From positions 1-55,958 of the forward strand of contig JABCZK010000031.1 in assembly GCA_013289695.1 (NCBI GenBank): a stretch of 55,958 nt of DNA, read 5' to 3'. Under the pieces are notes generated by a model, which was given only the letters and a program-made list of their open reading frames with translations, had not been told where the DNA came from and made no database searches. Positions 49,882-55,958 of this stretch are shown piece by piece. Each line of letters opens with the position of its first letter. Within the stretch, counting starts at the first letter, position 1. Source of the stretch: Acidobacteriota bacterium (GTDB taxonomy: Bacteria > Acidobacteriota > Terriglobia > Acidiferrales > UBA7541). A program made the position numbers and the translations under genes.

Positions 49882-50796
49882 ATGATTGACACCTATTCCC
49901 GACATCGGCCGCTTGCGTTGCTAGCCATCGTGGTGGTGGCGCAGGTAATGCTGCTGGCGTTTCAGGTCAAGGGCGAGCACGACGTGCGCCTGATACGCTA
50001 CTGGGCGGTGGCGCTGGTGACGCCGCTGGAGCGCGCCGGTACCTGGAGTTTCTCCAAGGTTGGCGGCGCGTGGGGTGGCTACGTAGGGCTGCGCAACGCG
50101 CGCGCTGAAAATGAGCGCATGCGCATCGAGCTGGACCAGCTGCGCTTGCGCAATCGCGAGCTGGAAAGCCAGGCTGCCCAAGCCCAGCGCCTGAGCACGG
50201 TGCTGAATTTCCGCAACGCGCACGCCGAAGCCTCCATGCTGGCGGCACAGGTGATCGGGTCCAGCGCGGATCCCACTTCGCACACGCTGTTCATCAATCG
50301 CGGAGAGCACGATCGCCTGCGGATGAACATGGGCGTGGTGACGCCGGACGGGATCGTCGGCAAGATCGTGGAAGTGCTGCCGGACACCGCGCAGGTGCTG
50401 CTGATCAATGATAAGGACAGCGGAGTGGGAGCGCTGTTCAGCGCGACGCGGACGCACGGAGTCGTGAGAGGAAGCGGAGATCCCGAGCCGCGCATGGACT
50501 ACGTGGTGAACGACGAAAAAGTGCAGGCTGGCGACGCGATCGTCACTTCGGGTGAGGATCGCATTTTCCCGAAGGATTTTCCGATCGGAACGGTGGAAAG
50601 CTGCAAGCCCGGCAGCCCGTTTCAGGTGATTCGCGTGCAACCGAGCGCGCGCCTCGATCGGCTGGAAGAGGTACTGGTGCTGCTGTCGCAGCAAGAAGTG
50701 GTGTTCAAGAAGCCGGAAGTTCCCGCAAGCGCGGCTGCGGCCAGCGGCGCGCCCGCGAAAACGGCGGCGGCGAATCCTTCTGCAGCTCCGCAATGA
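49882..50796 (+). CDS. mreC: Rod-shape protein MreC
   Basis: 304 aa. One TM near the N-terminus (LALLAIVVVAQVMLLAFQV) is followed by a coiled coil (ENERMRIELDQLRLRNRELES) and the beta-rich MreC domain (VITPDGIVGKIVEVLPDTAQVLL, VTSGEDRIFPKDFPIGTVESC). The C-terminal tail is Ala-rich. MreC forms periplasmic assemblies that recruit PBP2 and RodA. It is followed one base later by mreD. Confidence 0.95.
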   Translation: MIDTYSRHRPLALLAIVVVAQVMLLAFQVKGEHDVRLIRYWAVALVTPLERAGTWSFSKVGGAWGGYVGLRNARAENERMRIELDQLRLRNRELESQAAQAQRLSTVLNFRNAHAEASMLAAQVIGSSADPTSHTLFINRGEHDRLRMNMGVVTPDGIVGKIVEVLPDTAQVLLINDKDSGVGALFSATRTHGVVRGSGDPEPRMDYVVNDEKVQAGDAIVTSGEDRIFPKDFPIGTVESCKPGSPFQVIRVQPSARLDRLEEVLVLLSQQEVVFKKPEVPASAAAASGAPAKTAAANPSAAPQ

Positions 50797-50797
50797 G

Positions 50798-51331
50798 ATG
50801 GCGTACATGCTAAATGTCGGCGAGCGATCGGACCCCAATGTGGAAGTGCACAAATTCTACGGCGGGGCGGTTCTGGCCGTGTGCCTGCTGGCCCTGGTGT
50901 TCCAGGCGTTCCTGCACAAATACGGGCGATGGTCGGAACTAATTGACCTGCCGCTCTTGGTCACGATTTATTTCGGTGTGAGCCGCAGAAATCCGGTGAC
51001 GGGATTATTTCTGGGAGGCACAATCGGGATTCTGCAGGACGCGCTGAGCCACGACAATCCGATCGGGATGTATGGGATCGCCAAAACCATGGTGGGCTAT
51101 CTGGCGTCTTCGGTCGGCGGGCGAGTTGACACGGAACACCCGCTGAGCCGCTTCGGGCTGGTCTTCTTTCTTTTCCATTTTCACCAGATCGTGCTGGCGA
51201 TCACGCAGCGCGTGCTATTGAACCATTCGGCGCCGCTGTTCACGCTGCGGCTTTTTCTGGATTCGCTGGTCACCGCGGCGTTCGCCGTGCCGCTGTTCGC
51301 GTTGCTGGATCGCTTGCGCAAGGGTTCCTGA
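50798..51331 (+). CDS. mreD: Rod-shape membrane protein MreD
   Basis: 177 aa, five predicted TM segments: AVLAVCLLALVFQAFL, LPLLVTIYFGVS, GLFLGGTIGILQDALS (MreD signature region), GLVFFLFHFHQIVLAI and AFAVPLFALLDRL. Size and hydropathy fit MreD. The start follows the mreC stop directly. Confidence 0.9.
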   Translation: MAYMLNVGERSDPNVEVHKFYGGAVLAVCLLALVFQAFLHKYGRWSELIDLPLLVTIYFGVSRRNPVTGLFLGGTIGILQDALSHDNPIGMYGIAKTMVGYLASSVGGRVDTEHPLSRFGLVFFLFHFHQIVLAITQRVLLNHSAPLFTLRLFLDSLVTAAFAVPLFALLDRLRKGS

Positions 51332-51494
51332 TTCGTTTCGCTGGAACCCATCGGGCTTTTTTCAGCCTACCAGGTTTTTCGGGAAGGAGCGAGATCGCCA
51401 GGAGCGACTGCGGCTTTCTTGCAGCCGCGGTAGGAATCAATCGGCTTCACAAACTCTCGCTCCCGCCTAAGTGGTTCGCTCGCCCATCCATCGT

Positions 51495-51923
51495 TCAGAA
51501 TTGGATCACGGACAGGCCGGGGATTTTCTGAAAATCGCGAAGGTTCAGCGTCGCAACAACAAAGCCAAGGTGCAACACGGTGGCGCCAATCAGCAGGTCC
51601 GCAAACGCGAACTGGATACCCAATGCCTCCTGCTGACCTGCGATGCGCCTAGGCGGACGTCGAACCTCGAACCTTAGCGGATGCACTGGCACATCACTTG
51701 AAAGCCGCTCGATGAATTCCAGCCGTCGCTGCTGCGGGGCCTGGGTCTTGGTGCGATACGCTCCATGCGTCAACTCGGCGATGGTTACTGCCGATAGACC
51801 GATTTCGACCTCGCCGTGAGCCGCATTCACTTGTTCCAGGATCTGTCGGGCAGTGCGGCCTCTGCGTTCGGCAGCGATCACGACGCTGCAGTCGAGGTCG
51901 ATTCCCACGCTGGCGGGTTCCAC
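51495..51923 (-). CDS. VapC-like PIN-domain toxin
   Basis: 142 aa PIN-domain ribonuclease. Acidic metal-binding residues are visible in VGIDLDCSVVIAAE, TIAELTHGAY and QFAFADLLIGATVLHL, with a final Asp in NLRDFQ. The middle has an odd basic stretch (EVRRPPRR), but the frame stays open throughout. It probably starts at GTG 51923 or the nearby GTG. The restored antitoxin frame would overlap its 5' end. It is on the strand opposite to mreD and mrdA. With the antitoxin broken, the toxin may be inactive, silent, or neutralised by another antitoxin. Confidence 0.8.
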   Translation of the reverse strand: MEPASVGIDLDCSVVIAAERRGRTARQILEQVNAAHGEVEIGLSAVTIAELTHGAYRTKTQAPQQRRLEFIERLSSDVPVHPLRFEVRRPPRRIAGQQEALGIQFAFADLLIGATVLHLGFVVATLNLRDFQKIPGLSVIQF

Positions 51924-52179
51924 GGCTTGCGGCGGCTAAGGATTTCTTCTACGTCTTTGGCGAAATCGGAATCGAGGACGGGGCTTTGCCGGTTTCCGCT
52001 TCGTGGGCTTTGGCTAGTGCGATGCACTCGGAGATGCTGCGGCCGACTGCGTCGGCGGCGTGAAGGATGGCCACGGGGCGCTTGCCGTTCTCAATGACGA
52101 CCTGCGCGCCGGCACGGACGCGAGCCAACAACGAGGCAAAGTCGTTGGCTGCTTCCGCCTGCCAGATGTGTTCGAGTGC
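51878..52179 (-). pseudogene. Frameshifted antitoxin (Phd/prevent-host-death-like) relic
   Basis: The frame reads EHIWQAEAANDFASLLARVRAG, VVIENGKRPVAIL and AKAHEAETGKAP, then is disrupted: adding one base in the C-run after GGCAAAGC restores VLDSDFAKDVEEILSRRKPW, which is typical of antitoxin C-termini. No ATG or GTG lies before the conserved segment, only a stop and CTC-GAA-CAC. A sequencing indel at the C-run cannot be excluded. The restored frame would end at 51878, overlapping the toxin gene. Confidence 0.65.
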
Positions 52180-52760
52180 TTAGCCAGGGCACGATCATAC
52201 ACCGTTCATCCGGCCCTCGATTTGACTGAGGGTGTGCCGTACAACACCGAGCCAGGTGGCTTCTGGTGTTTTTTAGGGCTTAAGGAACGATGCTGAGTTG
52301 CTGCGTTTGTTGCGGGCGGCCTACCGTGGAAGCGGTGACGCTCAGAGGCGTGGACGGCGCGCAAATGTCCCGACAATAAAATCGTTGGCGCTAGAAGCGC
52401 CAGCCGAATCGCCGCCGTGAACCAGAGTTTCGGTTTCAGCGGCGTGGATTTCAACCTAATCCAAGTCAAGCGCATTGCGTCCGGCTGGAATCGTGTGTGG
52501 CGGCGGTCGGAAGGCCTTCCCTGCGTCAAACGCGAATGCAACGCAACGGCAGGAGCGATCTGATGGCGAGAGCGTTGTAACGGCGAGAGCAACGTAAAGG
52601 CGAAACCCATCCGTATGGCCAGTTGACCGAATGGACATGCGCAACTTGCAGGCGCTGCGCCGCGGGTGATAGCGTAGTTAGCACTTCGATTCGATTGCGA
52701 ACTCGAAGCATGTAAGCGCACCTGGGCCGAGCAGGACCCCGCGCGGGAGCAGGAATTTCC
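52180..52760. other. 581-bp region between toxin-antitoxin relic and mrdA
   Basis: No gene recognised on either strand; the long minus-strand ORF crossing it is antisense to mrdA. A perfect hairpin TGGCGCT-AGA-AGCGCCA is at 52386-52402. The mrdA promoter should lie near its right end, but I could not define it. Confidence 0.45.
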
Positions 52761-54620
52761 TTGCCATCTTGGAACGTTAACGACCAGAAAATCCCCCAGG
52801 GCCGCCTTGCGCTGGTTTCCTATTTGTCGGTGATTTTTGTGGTGCTGCTGATGGTCGGATTCTGGAAGCTGCAAGTGGTTCGGTCCGGGCATTTTGCGGA
52901 CCTGGCGGACCGCAACCAGACGCGCTCGATTCCCATCATTGCGCCGCGCGGCGCTATGCTGGATCGCGAAGGCCGCGTGCTGGTGGACAGCTATCCTTCG
53001 TTCAGCATTTTGCTGCTGCGCGATGATCCCAAGTCGCTGGGGAAAAGCCTGCCGCAAATTGAAGAGGGGCTGGGGATCAGCCACGAAGATTTGCAACAGG
53101 CGCTGGACATTGCCAAGAACGAGCCGAAATTTCAGCCGGTGGTGATCAAGCCCGCGGCAACGCAGGCGGACATTGCATTCGTGGAATCGCACCGCGCCGA
53201 TTTGCCGCTGCTGGAATTGCTGATGGTGCAGCGCCGCCGCTATCAGCATGATGAAATGCTGGCCAACGCGGTTGGTTACGTCGGCGAAGTTTCCGCGCAA
53301 CAATTAGAAGATAGCGACGGGCATTATCGGCCCGGCGACATCGTCGGAAAAGCAGGCCTGGAGCGCGAATACAACGACCAGCTCGAGGGCACCGATGGCA
53401 TGCGGCGCGTGGTGGTGAATAGCGTCGGCAAAGTGGTGCGCACGCTCGACGACATCGAATCCATTCCCGGAAAGCCGATACAACTAACGATTGATTACGA
53501 TTTGCAAGCGGTGGCGGAAGCGGACATGGCGGGCAAAGAGGGCGCGGTGGTGGCCATGGATGCGCGAACCGGTGAAATCCTGGCGATGGTCAGCAGGCCC
53601 ACCTTCAACCCGAACGATTTTGCCGTGCGCATCCCGCAAGACGAATGGGCGAAGTTGAATACCGATAAGCATACGCCCCTGCTGAATCGCGCGATTCAGG
53701 CGCAGCTTGCACCGGGTTCCGTTTTCAAGATTGTGATGGCGGCGGCGATGCTCGAATCGAAGGCGATTCCCGCTTCGTTCACCGTCTATTGCCCGGGCCA
53801 CGCGAACTTTTACGGCCGCGAGTTTCACTGCTGGCGTCCACTGGGACACGGAACCGTGGGCCTGCATCAGGCGATCGTGGATTCCTGCGACGTATTTTTT
53901 TACAACGTCGGCAAGCTGCTGGGCATTGACGCTATCTCCTACTACGGCTCGGGACTGGGTTTCGGCAGGCGCACGGGTGTTGATTTGCCCAGCGAAGAAC
54001 CGGGGCTGATGCCTTCGGAAGCGTGGGTCGAGCGCGTCTATCACCACAAGTGGTACGCCGGGGAGACGATTTCCGTGGCCGTCGGGCAAGGCGCGGTCAC
54101 GGTGACGCCAATCCAACTGGCGCGCATGGCGGCTGCCGTCGCCAGCGGCGGCACGCTGGTGCAGCCGCACTTCCTGAAAAATGCGACGAACATGAAGACC
54201 GAACATTTCCAGCTTTCCGACAGCACCGTGGAAACGGTCACGCAAGGCCTGTACGGCGTGGTGAACGAGGGCGGCGGAACCGGATATCATTTGCGGCTGC
54301 AGAACGTGGATTTTTGCGGAAAGTCCGGCACCGCGCAGCTGATGAGCTACGACGCCGCCAATCGCCTGGGCACGAAGAAGATGGATGGCTGGTTCGTAGG
54401 CTTCGCGCCGCGGCGCAATCCGGAAATTGTGGTCGCCGCGATCGTGCAAGACACGCTGGAACACGGCGGCGAGGCCGCAGGCCCGGTAGTGCGTGACGTC
54501 GTGAAGTTGTATTACGACAAGAAAGCGGCGCGCCAGCAGCAGCAGGCCGGCGCCGAGGGTCCCGCGCAACCGTATGCGAGCCACCCGCTCGTCGCGACCG
54601 TCGGAGGCCAGCACCCGTGA
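52761..54620 (+). CDS. mrdA: Penicillin-binding protein 2 (MrdA), class B transpeptidase
   Basis: 619 aa. An N-terminal TM (YLSVIFVVLLMVGFWKL) is followed by the PBP dimerisation domain (about 45-230: IIAPRGAMLDREGRVL, VGYVGEVS) and the transpeptidase domain with SxxK in APGSVFKIVMA near 320, SxN-like SCD in VDSCDVFFYNVG, and KSGT in FCGKSGTAQL near 520. It cross-links lateral-wall peptidoglycan with RodA. The start is TTG 52761 with GCAGGAA upstream. It overlaps rodA by four bases. Confidence 0.96.
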   Translation: MPSWNVNDQKIPQGRLALVSYLSVIFVVLLMVGFWKLQVVRSGHFADLADRNQTRSIPIIAPRGAMLDREGRVLVDSYPSFSILLLRDDPKSLGKSLPQIEEGLGISHEDLQQALDIAKNEPKFQPVVIKPAATQADIAFVESHRADLPLLELLMVQRRRYQHDEMLANAVGYVGEVSAQQLEDSDGHYRPGDIVGKAGLEREYNDQLEGTDGMRRVVVNSVGKVVRTLDDIESIPGKPIQLTIDYDLQAVAEADMAGKEGAVVAMDARTGEILAMVSRPTFNPNDFAVRIPQDEWAKLNTDKHTPLLNRAIQAQLAPGSVFKIVMAAAMLESKAIPASFTVYCPGHANFYGREFHCWRPLGHGTVGLHQAIVDSCDVFFYNVGKLLGIDAISYYGSGLGFGRRTGVDLPSEEPGLMPSEAWVERVYHHKWYAGETISVAVGQGAVTVTPIQLARMAAAVASGGTLVQPHFLKNATNMKTEHFQLSDSTVETVTQGLYGVVNEGGGTGYHLRLQNVDFCGKSGTAQLMSYDAANRLGTKKMDGWFVGFAPRRNPEIVVAAIVQDTLEHGGEAAGPVVRDVVKLYYDKKAARQQQQAGAEGPAQPYASHPLVATVGGQHP

Positions 54621-55717
54621 AAGACCGGACGCGCGTGCAGGATTTCGATTGGACTTTGCTGGCGATCGTAGCGACGATCTGCGGCCTGGGCGTGATGGAA
54701 ATTTATTCGTCCACGCACGCCAGCGCGATGGCCGGGATGCAGTGGAGACAGCTGACCTGGCTGGGTATCGGCATCGCGGGGATGTTCGTCATTTCACGGA
54801 TCGATTACCACAGTTTGCTGGACCAGGCGCCCATCCTTTATATTTGCGGAGTGGCGGGCCTGCTGGTGGTGATGGTGATCGGCTCGACGCATCTGGGTGC
54901 GAAGCGCTGGATCTCCATGGGCGGTATTTTTAATTTGCAAGTGTCAGAGCTCATGAAGTTGATTATAATCATTGTGCTGGCACGCTTCTTCAGCGAAGTC
55001 CGCACGGACCGGCTGACGCTGGGGGATCTGGTGAAGGTCGGCGCATTAACCATCGTTCCGGCGGCATTGATTTTGAAACAGCCGGACCTGGGAACGGCGA
55101 TGGTGCTGATTCCAGTGGCCATTGTGGGAGCCTTCATCGCCGGGATTGAATGGCGGCACATGGCCATCGGAGCGGTTCTGGTGGCGCTGCTGATCCCGGT
55201 GGGCTGGAACATGCGGCATCATTTGAAGGCCTACCAGCAGCAGCGGATCGAAACTTTTCTGCATCCGGAAGAAGATCAGCGTGGCGCCGGATATCAGATT
55301 TTGCAGTCGGAAATTGCGGTAGGATCGGGTGGGTTCTGGGGCAAAGGATTCGGCAAAGGCAGCCAGAATCAATTGGGCTTTGTGCCCGTCCGCTATTCCG
55401 ATTTCATACTGGCGGCGCTGGCCGAGGAACAGGGGTTCATCGGAGTTTGCGTGGTGTTGCTGTTGTATTTGGGTCTGATTCTGCGGCTGGTGGATAACGC
55501 GCAGAAGGCCAAAGATCGTGCAGGGATGTACGTGGTGATGGGAGTCACGGCAATTTTGGGCTTCCACGTTCTGGTTAACGCTTCAATGGTGATAGGCTAC
55601 ATGCCGGTAACGGGCATACCGTTGCCATTAATGAGCTACGGCGGTTCTTCCACCGCGTTTGTTTTTTTGGCATTGGGTCTGGTGATGAACGTCCGCATGC
55701 GGCGGTTCGTCAATTGA
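54617..55717 (+). CDS. rodA: Peptidoglycan polymerase RodA (SEDS family)
   Basis: 366 aa, about ten TM segments (TLLAIVATICGLGVMEIYSS, LTWLGIGIAGMFVISRIDYHS, LIIIIVLARFFSEV, AALILKQPDLGTAMVLIPVAIVG). SEDS motifs include KQPDLGTA, the QSEIAVGSGGFWGKGFGKG stretch and PVTGIPLPLMSYGGSS. It polymerises glycan strands in the elongasome with PBP2. The GTG start overlaps the mrdA stop. Confidence 0.96.
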   Translation: MKDRTRVQDFDWTLLAIVATICGLGVMEIYSSTHASAMAGMQWRQLTWLGIGIAGMFVISRIDYHSLLDQAPILYICGVAGLLVVMVIGSTHLGAKRWISMGGIFNLQVSELMKLIIIIVLARFFSEVRTDRLTLGDLVKVGALTIVPAALILKQPDLGTAMVLIPVAIVGAFIAGIEWRHMAIGAVLVALLIPVGWNMRHHLKAYQQQRIETFLHPEEDQRGAGYQILQSEIAVGSGGFWGKGFGKGSQNQLGFVPVRYSDFILAALAEEQGFIGVCVVLLLYLGLILRLVDNAQKAKDRAGMYVVMGVTAILGFHVLVNASMVIGYMPVTGIPLPLMSYGGSSTAFVFLALGLVMNVRMRRFVN

Positions 55718-55908
55718 GCCCTCGCCACTAGCAGTGCAAAGAAATCAGCAGTTTTTGTGCCCGAGCCGCGGAAAATCCGCCGGTCGGTAATCCAAATTTT
55801 GAGTAAGGTAAGCATCGGGTGAGGAAAGCATTCATGCAACAGCAGCCGACTTTCCTGAGCGGCCCGCAGTGGCCAGCGCAAGGCACGACCTTGCCCCACT
55901 CCGGTCGA

Positions 55909-55926
55909 GCGCGCGCGAGCGCGCGC
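55909..55926. repeat. Alternating GC tract near the right edge
   Basis: GCGCGCGC-GA-GCGCGCGC: 8-bp self-complementary arms, alternating purine-pyrimidine. It lies 192 bp after the rodA stop. No gene is seen between 55718 and the edge. Confidence 0.5.
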
Positions 55927-55958
55927 GCCGCCGCGGTCCGGTGCTCCACTAGGAGTAT

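Noticed and set aside
51345..51370. Terminator after mreD (CCC-ATC-GGG followed by a T-run)
   Set aside because: Only a 3-bp stem can be drawn directly before the T-run.
53484..54614. 376-aa minus-strand ORF opposite mrdA
   Set aside because: Antisense to the transpeptidase domain; no recognisable domain or ribosome-binding site.

Overview
The window looks like chromosomal DNA of an Acidobacteriota bacterium. The pointers are a GC-rich genome, a TonB-dependent receptor and a porin that both carry carboxypeptidase-regulatory-like N-terminal domains, an acidobacterial-type VWA protein, an ECF sigma/FecR-type anti-sigma pair with an N-terminal 'YLWDGSG' motif, and hairpin-rich intergenic repeats. 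The assignment is inference from gene content; no rRNA is present. I see no CRISPR array, prophage or insertion sequence.

Left third (1-20 kb), chemosensory island. A minus-strand locus (7163 down to the left edge) encodes a PilZ-like protein, an unknown 527-aa protein, a degenerate receiver/DHp protein, and then cheY, cheW, mcp, cheR and a multi-Hpt cheA. The last five are in the order of the pilG/H-I-J-K-chpA (type IV pilus) systems. Next comes a minus-strand two-component set (sensor kinase, stand-alone receiver, sigma-54 activator). Divergent from it is a second, complete chemosensory operon on the plus strand (tonB-like, mcp, cheW, cheR, cheA, cheB, cheY, cheX), preceded by a well-spaced -24/-12 sigma-54 promoter. 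The simplest reading is that the sigma-54 activator controls the second che operon, and perhaps the first.

Middle (20-34 kb), envelope and metabolism. This holds a double PilZ protein with a zinc-ribbon-like insert, a TonB-dependent receptor, an exported TldD/TldE-like pair (one with the HExxxH site, one without), threonine synthase, a tRNA-Glu(CTC), a carboxypeptidase-regulatory/porin chimera, an HTH-TOBE regulator and a large coiled-coil porin followed by a strong terminator.

Right part (34-47 kb). Mixed genes: a double zinc-ribbon protein, a coiled-coil membrane protein, a VWA protein, an aspartyl protease-like/PDZ protein, an ECF sigma/FecR/secreted-protein module, a Lon-like protease, an AI-2E family permease, a tiny 54-aa zinc-ribbon-like protein, a cytochrome c, and a class V aminotransferase.

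Right end (47-56 kb), cell-shape locus. FecR/Fn3 membrane protein, MreB, MreC, MreD, then PBP2 (MrdA) and RodA. A VapC-like toxin with a frameshifted, apparently start-less antitoxin relic lies between mreD and mrdA.

Seven intergenic gaps contain copies of a composite palindromic repeat family. Every copy I recognised has the same orientation relative to the plus strand, whatever the direction of the neighbouring genes.
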